Below are positions 33,153 through 43,285 of a stretch of DNA of 64,000 nt, piece by piece. The stretch spans positions 186,001-250,000 of the forward strand of contig NZ_CADIKC010000003.1 in the NCBI RefSeq assembly GCF_902859805.1, in the 5' to 3' direction. Position numbers and translations under genes: made by a program. The stretch is from Paraburkholderia sediminicola. GTDB taxonomy: Bacteria > Pseudomonadota > Gammaproteobacteria > Burkholderiales > Burkholderiaceae. The notes below the pieces were generated by a model, which was given only the letters and a program-made list of their open reading frames with translations, did not search any database and was not told the DNA's origin. How positions within the stretch are numbered: the stretch's first letter is position 1; every line of letters begins with the position of its first letter.

Positions 33153-35258
33153 TTACTTCTGCTTCGCGTTGATCACGGCTTCCGCGACGTTGTTCGGCGT
33201 TTCAGCGTAGTGCTTGAACTCCATCGTGTACGTCGCGCGGCCTTGCGTTGCCGAACGCAGCGACGTCGAATAGCCGAACATCTCCGCGAGCGGTACTTCG
33301 GCGCGTACCAGCTTGCCACCGCCGCCGGCGATGTCTTCCATGCCTTGCACCATGCCGCGACGGCTCGACAGATCGCCCATCACGTTGCCCATGAAGTCTT
33401 CCGGCGTTTCCACTTCGACGGCCATCATCGGTTCGAGCAGTACCGGCTTGGCCTTGCGCATGGCGTCCTTGAACGCCATCGAACCGGCCATGCGGAACGC
33501 GTTTTCGTTCGAGTCGACGTCGTGGTACGAACCGAAGGTCAGCGTCACCTTCACGTCGACCACCGGATAGCCTGCCAGCACGCCGGCCTTCAGCGTTTCC
33601 TGAATGCCCTTGTCGACCGCCGGAATGTATTCACGCGGAATCACGCCGCCCTTGATCGCGTCGACGAATTCGTAGCCCTTGCCCTGCGGCGCCGGCTCCA
33701 GCGTGATCACAGCGTGACCGTACTGACCGCGGCCGCCCGACTGCTTGACGAACTTGCCTTCGACGTCCTCGATCTTGTTGCGCACCGTTTCGCGGTAAGC
33801 CACCTGCGGCTTGCCGACGGTGGCCTCAACGCCGAACTCGCGCTTCATCCGGTCGACCAGAATTTCCAGGTGCAACTCGCCCATCCCCGAGATGATGGTC
33901 TGGCCGGATTCTTCATCCGTTTGCACGCGGAACGACGGGTCTTCCTGCGCCAGACGATTGAGCGCGATGCCCATCTTTTCCTGGTCGACCTTGGTCTTCG
34001 GCTCGACGGCCTGCGAAATCACCGGCTCCGGGAAGATCATCCGTTCGAGGATGATCACGTGATTCGGATCGCACAGCGTGTCGCCGGTAGTGGCTTCCTT
34101 CAGGCCGACGGCCGCGGCAATGTCGCCCGCGTAGACTTCCTTGATTTCCTTGCGCTCGTTCGCATGCATCTGCAGGATCCGGCCGAGGCGTTCCTTCTTT
34201 TCCTTGACCGCGTTGTAGACCGTGTCGCCCGAATTCACCACGCCCGAATAGACACGGAAGAAAATCAGCTGGCCGACGAACGGGTCGGTCATGATCTTGA
34301 AGGCGAGCGCCGAGAACGGATCGGTGTCAGTCGGATGGCGCTCGATTTCCTTGTCGTACTCGTCGTGACCCGTGATAGCGGGCACGTCGATCGGCGACGG
34401 CAGATAGTCGATCACCGCGTCGAGCATGGCTTGCACGCCCTTGTTCTTGAACGCGCTGCCGCACAGCATCGGCACGATCTCGTTGGCGATGGTACGCACA
34501 CGAATGCCGTGCTTGATTTCCTCTTCGGTTAGCGTGCCGCCGTGCAGATATTTGTCGAGCAATTCCTCGCTCGCTTCAGCGGCGGACTCGACCATCTTGT
34601 CGTGCCATTCCTTCGCGGTAGCTTCGAGTTCGGGCGGAATGTCGCGGTACTCGAACTTGATGCCCTGGTTCTCTTCGTCCCAGTAGATCGCCTTCATCTT
34701 GACGAGGTCGACCACGCCCTGGAAATGATCTTCCGCGCCGACCGGAATCTGGATCGGCACCGCGTTGCCCTTCAGGCGATCGCCGATCTGCCGCTGCACG
34801 CGGAAGAAGTCCGCGCCGACGCGGTCCATCTTGTTGACGAACGCAATACGCGGCACCTTGTACTTGTTCGCCTGACGCCACACGGTTTCGGATTGCGGCT
34901 GCACGCCGCCGACCGAGTCGTACACCATGCAGGCGCCGTCGAGCACGCGCATCGAGCGCTCAACTTCAATCGTGAAGTCGACGTGACCCGGGGTGTCGAT
35001 GATGTTGATCCGGTGTTCTGGATAGTTGCCGGCCATACCCTTCCAGAAAGCAGTCGTGGCAGCCGATGTGATCGTGATGCCGCGCTCCTGCTCCTGTTCC
35101 ATCCAGTCCATCGTCGCAGCACCGTCGTGAACCTCGCCGATCTTGTGGGTCACGCCTGTGTAGAACAGGATGCGTTCAGTGGTGGTGGTTTTGCCGGCGT
35201 CGATGTGAGCGCTAATGCCGATATTCCGGTAGCGCTCGATGGGAGTCTTGCGGGGCAC
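33153..35258 (-). CDS. fusA: Translation elongation factor G, stand-alone copy
   Basis: 701 residues, the GTPase that drives ribosomal translocation. G1 [13 protein letters not shown]3 DTPGHVDF and G4 NKMD are intact, and domains II-V follow to VINAKQK. The start is GTG at 35258 with AAGGAGG 6 bases before it; the longer open frame upstream is not translated as part of EF-G. It stands alone, with its own promoter-like sequence and terminator and no rpsL, rpsG or tuf. It is therefore probably the second of the two EF-G genes common in Burkholderia. It is full length with no missing motif. Confidence 0.96.
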   Translation of the reverse strand: MPRKTPIERYRNIGISAHIDAGKTTTTERILFYTGVTHKIGEVHDGAATMDWMEQEQERGITITSAATTAFWKGMAGNYPEHRINIIDTPGHVDFTIEVERSMRVLDGACMVYDSVGGVQPQSETVWRQANKYKVPRIAFVNKMDRVGADFFRVQRQIGDRLKGNAVPIQIPVGAEDHFQGVVDLVKMKAIYWDEENQGIKFEYRDIPPELEATAKEWHDKMVESAAEASEELLDKYLHGGTLTEEEIKHGIRVRTIANEIVPMLCGSAFKNKGVQAMLDAVIDYLPSPIDVPAITGHDEYDKEIERHPTDTDPFSALAFKIMTDPFVGQLIFFRVYSGVVNSGDTVYNAVKEKKERLGRILQMHANERKEIKEVYAGDIAAAVGLKEATTGDTLCDPNHVIILERMIFPEPVISQAVEPKTKVDQEKMGIALNRLAQEDPSFRVQTDEESGQTIISGMGELHLEILVDRMKREFGVEATVGKPQVAYRETVRNKIEDVEGKFVKQSGGRGQYGHAVITLEPAPQGKGYEFVDAIKGGVIPREYIPAVDKGIQETLKAGVLAGYPVVDVKVTLTFGSYHDVDSNENAFRMAGSMAFKDAMRKAKPVLLEPMMAVEVETPEDFMGNVMGDLSSRRGMVQGMEDIAGGGGKLVRAEVPLAEMFGYSTSLRSATQGRATYTMEFKHYAETPNNVAEAVINAKQK

Positions 35259-35346
35259 GTGAACCTCCTTGAAATGGCGCGCCTGAAACGCTTGCCGGGC
35301 GGCAGTCTGTGCTGCCCGGGGAGCCTTGGATGCTGCTTTGCCAAGA

Positions 35347-35374
35347 ATACTAGGATAGCGCGTCGGCCTGTCTT
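35347..35374 (-). promoter_or_regulatory. Possible promoter of fusA
   Basis: On the minus strand AAGACA, 16 bp, TAGTAT, about 90 bases before the GTG start. Each hexamer matches sigma-70 at four of six positions. Confidence 0.4.
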
Positions 35375-35572
35375 TTGCAGGAATCTTGCCAGCCGCGTGT
35401 GAAGGCCTGCTCGTATGGGCTCGCGGGCCGACGCCGGCGTCTGCCGCGTGGTGCCGGGCATCGCCCGCCCCGCGCTGAATGCAAAAAAGCCGGCGCCTCG
35501 CGAAAGGCACCGGCTTTATCTGAAAAGCGGCCGCTGAAGAATCGGCAGGGTGTCGTCGTGGTCGACGCGCCT
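35375..35572. other. Remainder of the fusA/DUF192 intergenic region
   Basis: The whole gap is 35259-35572. Apart from the fusA promoter-like site and the DUF192 terminator it holds no gene that I can support. Confidence 0.5.
35483..35517 (-). terminator. Intrinsic terminator of the DUF192 gene
   Basis: 12-bp stem AAAGCCGGCGCC / GGCACCGGCTTT with one G-U pair, 8-base loop, six T's on the minus strand, 56 bases after the stop. Confidence 0.85.
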
Positions 35573-36079
35573 TTATTGCGCGGCCGGCAAGCCCTGGATT
35601 TTCATGCCCGGTTTGATGCCTTTTGACGAGAACCAGCCCTTGCTCATTTCCAACGCATACACGCCATTGTTCTTCGGGCAGTGATTGTTGGTGGTCTCGG
35701 CCTGCATCTCGTCGATGTCGGTGACCGTGCCGTCGGCGCGCATGAACGCGATCGACAGCGGGATCAACGTGTTCTTCATCCAGAAGCAATGCACGGCGTT
35801 TTCATTGAAGACGAACAGCATGCCTTCATTCGGCGCGAGGGTCGTGCGATACATCAGGCCTTGTTCGCGATCGGCGTCGTTAGCGGCAACGGCTGCGTCG
35901 ATGACGAACATGCCCGCGGTCAGCTTTGCGCGAGGAAAATCGCCGGGCTGCTTCGCACCGGCCGGCATCTGTTGCGCATGAGCGGGGGCAGCGGTGGTCG
36001 CGGCGAACGACATCGCGGCGAGCGGCAGTGCAACGGCAACAGCGAAACGCGCAATCAACGAGCGCATGGGAAATCGCAC
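35573..36079 (-). CDS. DUF192 family secreted protein
   Basis: 168 residues. N-terminal signal ([30 protein letters not shown]), then a DUF192 domain: [53 protein letters not shown], ending [23 protein letters not shown]. The family is widespread and small, with no settled biochemical role. The start is a GTG at 36079 with AAGGAG 7 bases upstream; an in-frame ATG at 36067 is an alternative. It has its own terminator. Confidence 0.88.
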   Translation of the reverse strand: MRFPMRSLIARFAVAVALPLAAMSFAATTAAPAHAQQMPAGAKQPGDFPRAKLTAGMFVIDAAVAANDADREQGLMYRTTLAPNEGMLFVFNENAVHCFWMKNTLIPLSIAFMRADGTVTDIDEMQAETTNNHCPKNNGVYALEMSKGWFSSKGIKPGMKIQGLPAAQ

Positions 36080-36129
36080 GGCATGACTCCTTGCTGGAAT
36101 TTAACTCGCGAATGTTACGCGAGCGCGTC

Positions 36130-36169
36130 AAAAACAAAAAGGCAGATCGCCTTGCGGTGATCTGCCTTT
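36130..36169 (-). terminator. Intrinsic terminator of the Ala/Lys/His protein gene
   Basis: 13-bp stem with one mismatch (36138-36150 with 36157-36169), 6-base loop, T-rich run on the minus strand (TTTTTGTTTT), 56 bases after the stop. Confidence 0.85.
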
Positions 36170-36224
36170 CAACGCCGTAAGAACGGCAATGAAGCTAGTT
36201 CTTGACTGCGTTTTTACAACAAAC

Positions 36225-36419
36225 TTACTCCGAAGCGCCCGAAGCTGCAGCTGCAGCTGCTGCCTTCTTGTGCGACTTCTTGTGAGCGTGCTTCGTGGTC
36301 TTCTTTGCCGACGAAGCTGCTGCTGCCGGAGCTGCCGAAGCTGCTGCCGGTGCCGAAGCTTGTGCGAATGCTGCCGTTGCGAAGAGACCAGCGACCAGAG
36401 CGGCGATCAGTTTGTTCAT
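36225..36419 (-). CDS. Small secreted Ala/Lys/His-rich protein
   Basis: 64 residues. Signal peptide MNKLIAALVAGLFATAAFA-QA, then alternating Ala/Pro/Ser and a basic block KKTTKHAHKKSHKKAAAA. Composition is like the acid-shock protein Asr of enterics, but no alignment is possible by eye. GAGGATT precedes the ATG at 36419, which decides against the longer frame starting at 36452. It has its own terminator. Function unknown; charge neutralisation or periplasmic stress protection is a guess. Confidence 0.7.
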   Translation of the reverse strand: MNKLIAALVAGLFATAAFAQASAPAAASAAPAAAASSAKKTTKHAHKKSHKKAAAAAAASGASE

Positions 36420-36885
36420 TTTGTGAATCCTCAGCTTTAGTTGATTAACCAAATGACCCGGTTATATGTAGAGTCATGTCGGTAAACGTGCCATCCACCT
36501 TTCGGTTGACAGCCGCATCGAACATTTTTTTCGACACGTCTGCTTAGCGCTCAGACTCCCCGTACTCACCGCGAGAGCGGCGTGTGCAAAGGCCCTTAAG
36601 GCTGAATGCCGGATAGCTTCGGGCGGCATCTGCGTCGAATAACGCGTGAGCTCGCGCACCGGTTGACGTGAATTTTGCGGAAAATTTATATGCCTTCATG
36701 CAGAAGCAAATGAATGGCTGCAACGCGATCGTCAACGCAACTGTTTCACGCGTTTTTCATATTGGTTTCACGCGCTATTTTGTTTGCGGATACAACGAGT
36801 TAGCTTTTTCGCTGCGGGTCAGAATATTAGATCGATGCAGGTTCAGTGCCGGTTCGGTGCAGACATGGCACGCGTGTAAACGCAT
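36420..36885. other. Intergenic region, no gene seen
   Basis: 466 bases between two minus-strand genes, more AT-rich than average near 36660-36800. It should contain the promoter of the Ala/Lys/His gene. A TATAAC element lies at about 36460 on the minus strand, but no fitting -35 is visible. Confidence 0.5.
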
Positions 36886-37455
36886 TCAGACGATGCCTTC
36901 CCACGGAGCCTTCAGCGGCAATTCGACACTCTCTCCCGGCTGCAGCCCGAGCGAAAAAATATCGAGTGCGCCGATGCCGGCGCGCACGAGACGCAATGTC
37001 GGGAATCCCACCGCCGCGGTCATGCGTCGCACCTGGCGGTTCTTGCCTTCGGTGATCGACAACTCGATCCATGTGGTGGGAATTGCGGCGCGATAGCGGA
37101 TCGGCGGCGTGCGGGCCCAAAGCGAATCGGTCGGCTCGACGTATTCGGCACGGCAGGGCCGCGTCACGTAATCGCCGAGATCGACACCGCGTGCGAGCTT
37201 CTTCAAGGTGGCATCATCGACTGCGCCTTCCACCTGTGCCCAATAGCGTTTGACCAGTTTGTGACGCGGCTCGGCGATGCGTGCCTGCAGCGCGCCGTCG
37301 TCGGTAAGGAGAAGCAGCCCTTCGCTATCGGAGTCGAGCCGGCCTGCGGGATAGATGCCGGGCACCTTCACCCAATCGGCCAGCGACGCCCGCGTTTCGT
37401 GCGGCGAAAACTGACAGATGGTGCCGAACGGTTTGTTCAGGGCGAGGAGTCGCAT
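36886..37455 (-). CDS. rluE: 23S rRNA pseudouridine synthase, RluE type
   Basis: 189 residues, no N-terminal S4 domain, like RluE, which modifies 23S rRNA U2457 in E. coli. The catalytic Asp is D41 in AGRLDSDSEGLLLLTDDG. Family motifs KRYWAQVEG and ITEGKNRQVRRMTAAVGFPTLRLVR are intact. It begins MRLLALNKPFGTICQFS, so the ATG at 37455 is natural. It is divergent from icd. The exact target uridine is inferred from family resemblance. Confidence 0.9.
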   Translation of the reverse strand: MRLLALNKPFGTICQFSPHETRASLADWVKVPGIYPAGRLDSDSEGLLLLTDDGALQARIAEPRHKLVKRYWAQVEGAVDDATLKKLARGVDLGDYVTRPCRAEYVEPTDSLWARTPPIRYRAAIPTTWIELSITEGKNRQVRRMTAAVGFPTLRLVRAGIGALDIFSLGLQPGESVELPLKAPWEGIV

Positions 37456-37783
37456 AGAGGAATCGATGAAGGTCGAGCGGCGGCAGTAGCGTGCCGCGCA
37501 GGCCAGGAAGGGCGCTGGCTCGGTAGTAAATGGCGGAATAATAATGCATAATGAGCCGCTCTAAGTCTTATGTCTTATATAAGATATAAGAATATGTACC
37601 GTGTGGTCTTGATTTTCGACAATGTTGGAAAACCCCGAGCCGCATACGGCCTCGTTGCTGCGTTGGCGTGGGCTAGAATAGGCGACCAGGCCGCTCGCAG
37701 GCGTCCGGCATTGCGTAGCGAGGAGCACCCAGTTTCCGCAGTCTCCCATCAGCTTTCAGCACAGCCTTCACTGGAGTCCGATC
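37456..37783. other. Divergent regulatory region rluE/icd
   Basis: 328 bases. It holds an AT-rich palindromic block (37567-37590) and possible -10 elements such as TAGAAT at 37674-37679, with no clear -35. No gene seen. Confidence 0.55.
37567..37590. promoter_or_regulatory. Near-perfect 24-bp palindrome upstream of icd
   Basis: CTTATGTCTTATATAAGATATAAG; the core TCTTATATAAGA (37573-37584) is perfect and only one symmetric pair in the outer arms mismatches. It lies about 195 bases before the icd start and 112 before rluE. Its length and symmetry suit a dimeric repressor such as a GntR-type regulator; the regulator is unknown. Confidence 0.6.
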
Positions 37784-39040
37784 ATGCCGTACCAGCACAT
37801 CAAGGTTCCGACCGGCGGTGACAAGATCACCGTCAACGCCGATTTCTCGCTCAACATTTCCGACCAGCCGATCATTCCGTATATCGAAGGCGACGGAACG
37901 GGGCTCGACATCACGCCGGTGATGTTGAAGGTGGTGGATGCCGCAGTAGAAAAAGCCTACGCGGGTAAAAAGAAAATCCACTGGATGGAAATCTACGCCG
38001 GCGAGAAGTCGACCAAGGTGTACGGCCCGGACGTGTGGCTGCCGGAAGAAACGTTGCAGGTGCTGAAGGAATACGTCGTCTCGATCAAGGGGCCGCTCAC
38101 CACGCCGGTAGGCGGCGGTATCCGCTCGCTGAACGTTGCGCTGCGCCAGGAACTCGATCTGTATGTTTGCCTGCGCCCCGTGCAGTACTTCAAGGGCGTG
38201 CCTTCACCGGTTCGTGAACCTGAGAAGATCGACATGGTGATTTTCCGCGAGAACTCGGAAGACATCTATGCCGGCATCGAGTGGCCTGCCGGGTCGGAAG
38301 ACGCGAAGAAGGTCATCAAGTTCCTGCGCGAAGAAATGGGTGTGAAGAAGATCCGTTTCCCGGAAACCTCGGGGATCGGTGTCAAGCCGGTGTCGCGCGA
38401 AGGCACGGAGCGCCTGGTGCGCAAGGCGATCCAGTATGCGATCGACAACAATCGCCGCTCGGTCACGCTGGTGCACAAAGGCAACATCATGAAGTTCACC
38501 GAAGGCGCGTTCCGCGACTACGGTTATGCGCTGGCGCAGAAGGAATTCGCCGCGGAGCTGATCGACGGCGGTCCGTGGATGAAGATCAAAAACCCGAAAA
38601 CGGGTGGCGACGTCGTGGTGAAAGACGTGATTGCGGACGCGTTCCTGCAGCAGATCCTGCTGCGTCCGGCGGAATACGACGTGATCGCCACGCTGAACCT
38701 GAACGGCGACTACATTTCAGACGCGCTGGCCGCGCAAGTCGGCGGTATCGGGATTGCGCCGGGGGCGAACATGTCGGATTCGGTCGCAATGTTCGAAGCC
38801 ACCCATGGCACGGCGCCGAAGTACGCCGGCAAAGACTACGTAAATCCGGGGTCGGAAATTCTCTCGGCTGAAATGATGCTGCGTCACATGGGTTGGACCG
38901 AAGCGGCCGATCTAATCATCAAGTCGATGGAAAAGTCGATTCTGCAAAAGCGGGTCACCTATGACTTCGCGCGCCTGATGGAAGGCGCGACGCAGGTGTC
39001 CTGCTCGGGCTTTGGCCAGGTGTTGATCGAAAACATGTAA
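37784..39040 (+). CDS. icd: Isocitrate dehydrogenase [NADP]
   Basis: 418 residues, the TCA-cycle enzyme that oxidises isocitrate to 2-oxoglutarate. Substrate and catalytic residues sit in [23 protein letters not shown], where the Ser in RSLNV aligns with the regulatory phosphoserine of E. coli Icd. Other motifs are [27 protein letters not shown] and the NADP-binding [19 protein letters not shown]. Length and start (preceded by TGGAGTCCG) fit the family. It has its own terminator. Whether an IDH kinase exists cannot be told from here. Confidence 0.97.
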   Translation: MPYQHIKVPTGGDKITVNADFSLNISDQPIIPYIEGDGTGLDITPVMLKVVDAAVEKAYAGKKKIHWMEIYAGEKSTKVYGPDVWLPEETLQVLKEYVVSIKGPLTTPVGGGIRSLNVALRQELDLYVCLRPVQYFKGVPSPVREPEKIDMVIFRENSEDIYAGIEWPAGSEDAKKVIKFLREEMGVKKIRFPETSGIGVKPVSREGTERLVRKAIQYAIDNNRRSVTLVHKGNIMKFTEGAFRDYGYALAQKEFAAELIDGGPWMKIKNPKTGGDVVVKDVIADAFLQQILLRPAEYDVIATLNLNGDYISDALAAQVGGIGIAPGANMSDSVAMFEATHGTAPKYAGKDYVNPGSEILSAEMMLRHMGWTEAADLIIKSMEKSILQKRVTYDFARLMEGATQVSCSGFGQVLIENM

Positions 39041-39071
39041 GCGATTCGCGCTGGTTTTTCCAGCCTGAGTC

Positions 39072-39107
39072 AAAACCCCGGCGTCGTGAGGCGGCCGGGG
39101 TTTTTTT
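39072..39107 (+). terminator. Intrinsic terminator of icd
   Basis: 11-bp stem AAAACCCCGGC / GCCGGGGTTTT with an 11-base loop and a run of seven T's, 31 bases after the stop. Confidence 0.9.
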
Positions 39108-39187
39108 ACGGCCGGCGGCAGTTGGTGAGCATCGAAAGCGTTTGGAAAGGGAAGCGAGTGTCCGTTATTTGGGTATTCGCGTTATCG

Positions 39188-39235
39188 ATGTGTCAAACGA
39201 CGTCTCAAACAATGTCTCAAACAACGCCTCAAGCG
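39188..39235. repeat. Four imperfect 12-bp tandem repeats
   Basis: Units ATGTGTCAAACG, ACGTCTCAAACA, ATGTCTCAAACA and ACGCCTCAAGCG, back to back between the icd and cold-shock terminators. The 104-codon frame that crosses it (39086-39400) starts inside the icd terminator and is not a credible gene. Confidence 0.75.
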
Positions 39236-39272
39236 ACGGTCGCGATTTGCCGTAAATTAGAATGTGCCGCCC

Positions 39273-39304
39273 AAAAAAAGAAACCCGGCAAGAAGCCGGG
39301 TTTC
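39273..39304 (-). terminator. Intrinsic terminator of the cold-shock gene
   Basis: 10-bp perfect stem GAAACCCGGC / GCCGGGTTTC, 5-base loop, seven T's on the minus strand, 24 bases after the stop. Confidence 0.9.
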
Positions 39305-39327
39305 AAAAGGACGGGTAACGAACAGTA

Positions 39328-39534
39328 TCAGGCAGGTGCCTGGATGTTCGATGCCTGTTTGCCTTTCGGGCCTTGCACGACCTCGAAGGTTACTTTTTGA
39401 CCTTCCTTGAGGGTCTTGAACCCATTCATCTGGATGGCCGAGAAGTGTGCAAACAGATCCTCACCACCTTCGTCAGGCGTGATGAATCCGAAACCTTTTG
39501 CGTCATTGAACCATTTGACCGTACCAGTTGCCAT
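39328..39534 (-). CDS. Cold-shock protein, CspA family
   Basis: 68 residues, a single-stranded nucleic-acid-binding OB fold. RNP1 KGFGFI and RNP2-like LFAHFS are present. It starts [18 protein letters not shown], with AGGGGAAG upstream. A good promoter at 39674-39702 gives a leader of about 130 bases, the usual length for cold-regulated csp mRNAs. Whether this copy is cold-induced or constitutive cannot be told from sequence. Confidence 0.95.
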   Translation of the reverse strand: MATGTVKWFNDAKGFGFITPDEGGEDLFAHFSAIQMNGFKTLKEGQKVTFEVVQGPKGKQASNIQAPA

Positions 39535-40087
39535 TCCAACTTCCCCTGTAACTCATGTCACTACCACGAGCCCTCGAAAAGCTCGACGACCGCGCGATGC
39601 AGCCGCTCCCTCCTCACAAGCTCACCATCGGCATTTTTTCGATTTATGGCGCAGTGAAAAAAGTGCCAGCTTGATTGTTGAGGCTCTTTATTCGAGTGTC
39701 AAGAAAATTTTGAGACGTCGTTGTCGCGTTGCAAACAGGCGTTTTCCAGGGTTTTTCCCGCTTTTGTTTTCTTATGTGCGGTTGCCCAAGCGTGGCGTCT
39801 TGAAAAGTCGCATAATCGACTCACATGCTGTTCTGCGGGTCGCACACCGTCCGCTGGCTTGGGGCGTGCCGTCAGCCAGCATGGGCAGGTTGTGCGATAC
39901 TCGATCCGACTGCGGCGCAGCACGGCCGCGACGCATCACAGGATAGGGGCCGGCTCCGCAATCGGCTCGTCGAATGACGCACCGCTTTGGGGTATTTACC
40001 CATCAGGCGGGAGCGAACGGGCTCACCGGCCGGTCGGCCGGGTTTTGACAGGATTGCGGGCCTGTCCTAGTTGTTTAGAATGGGTGT
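39535..40087. other. Divergent region csp/clpS, with the csp leader
   Basis: 553 bases. The part next to csp is its long 5' untranslated leader. A possible clpS promoter (TTGACA at 40045-40050, then TAGTTG after 17 bp) would start only a few bases before the clpS ATG. No gene seen. Confidence 0.55.
39674..39702 (-). promoter_or_regulatory. Sigma-70 promoter of the cold-shock gene
   Basis: On the minus strand a perfect -35 TTGACA (39697-39702), exact 17-bp spacer, and -10 AACAAT (39674-39679). Start near 39667. Confidence 0.7.
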
Positions 40088-40402
40088 ATGGCGATTATCC
40101 CGGACAAGCAGGACGGCACCGTACTGGAGCGGCAGGAAAAGAAGCTGAAGCCGCCTTCCATGTACAAGGTAGTGCTGCTGAATGACGACTTCACGCCAAT
40201 GGAATTTGTCGTGATGATCGTGCAGGAATATTTCAATAAAGATCGTGAAACCGCAACGCAGGTGATGTTGAAGGTGCATCGCGAGGGCAGGGGAGTTTGT
40301 GGGGTCTATACGCGGGACATCGCGTCGACCAAAGTCGAGCAAGTCGTTACCCACGCACGGCAGGCCGGGCATCCGCTGCAGTGTGTGATGGAGGAAGCAT
40401 GA
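40088..40402 (+). CDS. clpS: ATP-dependent Clp protease adaptor ClpS
   Basis: 104 residues. It delivers N-end-rule substrates to ClpAP and blocks other ClpA substrates. The binding core [23 protein letters not shown] and [18 protein letters not shown] are intact. It overlaps clpA by 4 bases (ATGA), the usual operon. There is no obvious ribosome binding site and the likely start point is very close to the ATG, so the mRNA may be almost leaderless. Confidence 0.96.
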   Translation: MAIIPDKQDGTVLERQEKKLKPPSMYKVVLLNDDFTPMEFVVMIVQEYFNKDRETATQVMLKVHREGRGVCGVYTRDIASTKVEQVVTHARQAGHPLQCVMEEA

Positions 40403-42696
40403 TTGCCCAGGAACTGGAAGTCAGCCTGCACATGGCGTTCATGGAAGCACGCCAGGCGCGGCACGAGTTCATAACGGTCGAACATCTTTTGCTGGCACTG
40501 TTGGACAATCCAACAGCGGCGGAGGTGTTGCGTGCATGCGCGGCCAATATCGAGGATCTGCGCCAGAACCTGCGCAACTTCATTCATGACAACACGCCGA
40601 CCGTGCCTGGCACGGACGACGTCGACACGCAGCCCACGCTGGGTTTCCAGCGTGTGATCCAGCGCGCGATCATGCATGTGCAATCCACCTCGAATGGCAA
40701 GAAGGAAGTGACCGGCGCGAATGTGCTGGTGGCGATCTTCGGCGAGAAGGATTCGCACGCGGTGTACTACCTGCAACAGCAGGGCGTGACGCGTCTGGAC
40801 GTGGTGAATTTCATCTCGCACGGCATCGCCAAGACCAGCAGCACGGACGCCGCGAAAGCGAGCGACGCGAATGCCGAGTCCGACGAAGCCGCCGCGCAGA
40901 AAGAAACGCCGCTCGCCCAGTTCACGCAGAACCTGAACCAGATGGCGAAAGACGGCCGCATCGACCCGCTGATCGGGCGCGAGTCGGAAGTCGAGCGCGT
41001 GGTCCAGGTGCTATGCCGTCGCCGCAAGAACAATCCGCTGCTGGTCGGTGAGGCCGGGGTCGGCAAGACCGCGATCGCCGAAGGGCTCGCCTGGCGCATT
41101 ACGCGCGGCGAAGTGCCGGATATTCTGGCCGATGCGCAGGTGTACTCGCTCGACATGGGCGCGCTGCTTGCCGGCACCAAATATCGCGGCGACTTCGAAC
41201 AACGCCTGAAGACGGTCCTCAAGGAATTGAAGGAACGTCCGCACGCAATCCTGTTCATCGACGAAATTCATACGCTGATCGGCGCGGGTGCTGCGTCGGG
41301 CGGCACGCTGGACGCATCGAATCTGCTGAAGCCGGCTTTGTCGTCGGGCACGTTGAAGTGCATCGGTGCAACCACGTTCACGGAATATCGCGGCATCTTC
41401 GAAAAAGACGCGGCGTTGTCGCGCCGTTTCCAGAAGGTCGACGTGACCGAGCCGACCGTCGAGCAGACGGTGGCGATCCTGCGCGGCCTGAAGTCGCGCT
41501 TCGAAGAGCACCATGGCGTGAAGTATTCGTCGGGCGCGCTGTCGGCGGCGGCTGAGTTGTCGGCACGCTTCATCACGGATCGTCATCTGCCGGACAAGGC
41601 GATCGACGTGATCGACGAAGCGGGCGCGGCGCAACGCATCCTGCCGAAGTCGAAGCAGAAGAAAACCATCGGCAAGAACGAGATCGAAGAAATCATCTCG
41701 AAGATTGCGCGCGTCCCGCCGCAAAGCGTGTCGCAAGACGATCGCAGCAAACTGCAAACGCTGGATCGCGATCTGAAGAGCGTGGTGTTCGGGCAAGACC
41801 CGGCTATCGACGCACTGTCGGCCGCGATCAAGATGGCGCGCGCAGGTCTCGGCAAGCTGGACAAGCCGATCGGCGCATTCCTGTTCTCCGGCCCCACCGG
41901 CGTCGGCAAGACGGAAGTGGCGAAGCAACTGGCGTTCACGCTGGGGATCGAATTGATCCGCTTCGATATGTCGGAATACATGGAGCGTCACGCGGTCAGC
42001 CGTTTGATCGGCGCGCCGCCGGGCTATGTCGGTTTCGACCAGGGCGGTCTGTTGACCGAAGCTGTCACGAAGAAGCCGCATTGCGTGCTGCTGCTCGACG
42101 AAATCGAGAAGGCGCATCCGGACATCTACAACGTGCTGCTGCAGGTCATGGACCACGGCACGCTGACGGACAACAACGGCCGCAAGGCGGATTTCCGCAA
42201 CGTCATCATCATCATGACGACGAACGCGGGCGCCGAGGCAATGGGCAAGGCGGTGATCGGCTTCACGAATCGTCGGGAAACCGGCGACGAAATGGTCGAT
42301 ATCAAGCGCATGTTCACGCCGGAGTTCCGTAACCGTCTGGACGCAACGATCAGCTTCCGCTCGCTCGATGAAGAAATCATCATGCGCGTGGTCGACAAGT
42401 TCCTGATGCAGCTGGAAGATCAGTTGCACGAGAAGAAGGTCGACGCGCTCTTCACCGACGCGCTGCGTGCTCACCTCGCGAAACACGGTTTCGATCCGTT
42501 GATGGGCGCGCGGCCGATGCAACGTCTGATCCAGGACACGATCCGTCGTGCGCTGGCCGACGAGCTGCTGTTCGGCAAGCTGATGAACGGCGGTCGTGTG
42601 ACGGTCGACGTGGATGCGGAAGACAAGGTGCAGTTGACCTTCGACGAGCATCCGGCGCCGCGTAATCCGAATCCGGAAGCGGTTGAGGTTGAATAA
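40399..42696 (+). CDS. clpA: ATP-dependent Clp protease ATPase ClpA
   Basis: 765 residues, a hexameric AAA+ unfoldase that feeds ClpP. Clp N-domain at residues about 1-140, then two AAA+ modules: GEAGVGKTA / [13 protein letters not shown] and GPTGVGKTE / [12 protein letters not shown]. The IGAPPGYVG pore-region motif is present. The start at 40399 overlaps the clpS stop, and GGAGGAAGC precedes it. It ends in a strong terminator. The nearest clpP in the window is the extra copy at 11.3 kb. Confidence 0.97.
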   Translation: MIAQELEVSLHMAFMEARQARHEFITVEHLLLALLDNPTAAEVLRACAANIEDLRQNLRNFIHDNTPTVPGTDDVDTQPTLGFQRVIQRAIMHVQSTSNGKKEVTGANVLVAIFGEKDSHAVYYLQQQGVTRLDVVNFISHGIAKTSSTDAAKASDANAESDEAAAQKETPLAQFTQNLNQMAKDGRIDPLIGRESEVERVVQVLCRRRKNNPLLVGEAGVGKTAIAEGLAWRITRGEVPDILADAQVYSLDMGALLAGTKYRGDFEQRLKTVLKELKERPHAILFIDEIHTLIGAGAASGGTLDASNLLKPALSSGTLKCIGATTFTEYRGIFEKDAALSRRFQKVDVTEPTVEQTVAILRGLKSRFEEHHGVKYSSGALSAAAELSARFITDRHLPDKAIDVIDEAGAAQRILPKSKQKKTIGKNEIEEIISKIARVPPQSVSQDDRSKLQTLDRDLKSVVFGQDPAIDALSAAIKMARAGLGKLDKPIGAFLFSGPTGVGKTEVAKQLAFTLGIELIRFDMSEYMERHAVSRLIGAPPGYVGFDQGGLLTEAVTKKPHCVLLLDEIEKAHPDIYNVLLQVMDHGTLTDNNGRKADFRNVIIIMTTNAGAEAMGKAVIGFTNRRETGDEMVDIKRMFTPEFRNRLDATISFRSLDEEIIMRVVDKFLMQLEDQLHEKKVDALFTDALRAHLAKHGFDPLMGARPMQRLIQDTIRRALADELLFGKLMNGGRVTVDVDAEDKVQLTFDEHPAPRNPNPEAVEVE

Positions 42697-42727
42697 GTCG
42701 GTCGAGTAAGCGTTTCAGTCTCATCTG

Positions 42728-42773
42728 AAAGCAGAACGGCGCGGGTTGAACCCCGCGCCGTTCTGCTTTTTGC
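42728..42773 (+). terminator. Strong intrinsic terminator of clpA
   Basis: Perfect 18-bp stem (42728-42745 with 42752-42769), T-tract after it, 31 bases after the stop. The A's on its left arm mean it may also end the minus-strand dut transcript. Confidence 0.93.
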
Positions 42774-42824
42774 GCTCTGGATTGCGTCACTTTGCGGTTT
42801 ATGCCGCAAAGTGATACGGCATCC

Positions 42825-43271
42825 TTAGTGCTTGCCCGTGCTGCCGAAACCGCCGGCACCACGCTCGCTTTCCGCAAAATCATCCACGATATTGAACTCG
42901 GCTTGCACGACCGGCACGATCACCAGTTGCGCAAGGCGTTCCATTGGATTCAGCACGAACGTGGTCTCGCCGCGATTCCACGTCGAAATCATCAGTTGCC
43001 CTTGATAATCTGAATCGATCAACCCGACCAGGTTGCCGAGCACGATGCCGTGCTTATGACCCAGACCCGAACGCGGCAGAATCAACGCCGCATACCCCGG
43101 ATCGCCGACGTGAATCGCCAGACCCGTTGGCACCAATGCGGTTTCGCCGGGTTTGAGGGTCAACGGTTCGTCGAGGCAGGCGCGCAGGTCGAGCCCCGCG
43201 CTGCCGGTGGTTGCGTAGGCCGGGAGTTGTTCGCGCATGCGCGCATCGAGAATCTTCAGGTCGAGTTTCAT
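42825..43271 (-). CDS. dut: Deoxyuridine 5'-triphosphate nucleotidohydrolase
   Basis: 148 residues, trimeric dUTPase that keeps uracil out of DNA and supplies dUMP. The conserved motifs are present in order: [48 protein letters not shown] and [11 protein letters not shown]. Last gene of the ribF-ileS-lspA-coaBC-LLM-dut run; it follows the flavin monooxygenase by 14 bases. Confidence 0.97.
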   Translation of the reverse strand: MKLDLKILDARMREQLPAYATTGSAGLDLRACLDEPLTLKPGETALVPTGLAIHVGDPGYAALILPRSGLGHKHGIVLGNLVGLIDSDYQGQLMISTWNRGETTFVLNPMERLAQLVIVPVVQAEFNIVDDFAESERGAGGFGSTGKH

Positions 43272-43285
43272 GCAGGGTCGAAGGT

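Noticed and set aside
31146..34532. 1128-codon plus-strand open frame
   Set aside because: It is antisense to NicT, the cupin and fusA together. It is an artefact of high-GC codon usage, with Arg/His/Asp-rich composition and no motif.
35259..35789. N-terminal extension of EF-G to 878 residues
   Set aside because: The GTG at 35258 has a consensus Shine-Dalgarno and gives the family N-terminus. The extension crosses the DUF192 gene and its terminator.
39086..39400. 104-codon plus-strand frame with SQT repeats
   Set aside because: It starts inside the icd terminator, has no ribosome binding site and runs antisense into the cold-shock gene. The repeat is noted as DNA only.
40045..40081. clpS promoter TTGACA with TAGAAT
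   Set aside because: The spacer would be 25 bp. The alternative TAGTTG has correct spacing but is a poor -10, so I did not list it as a feature.
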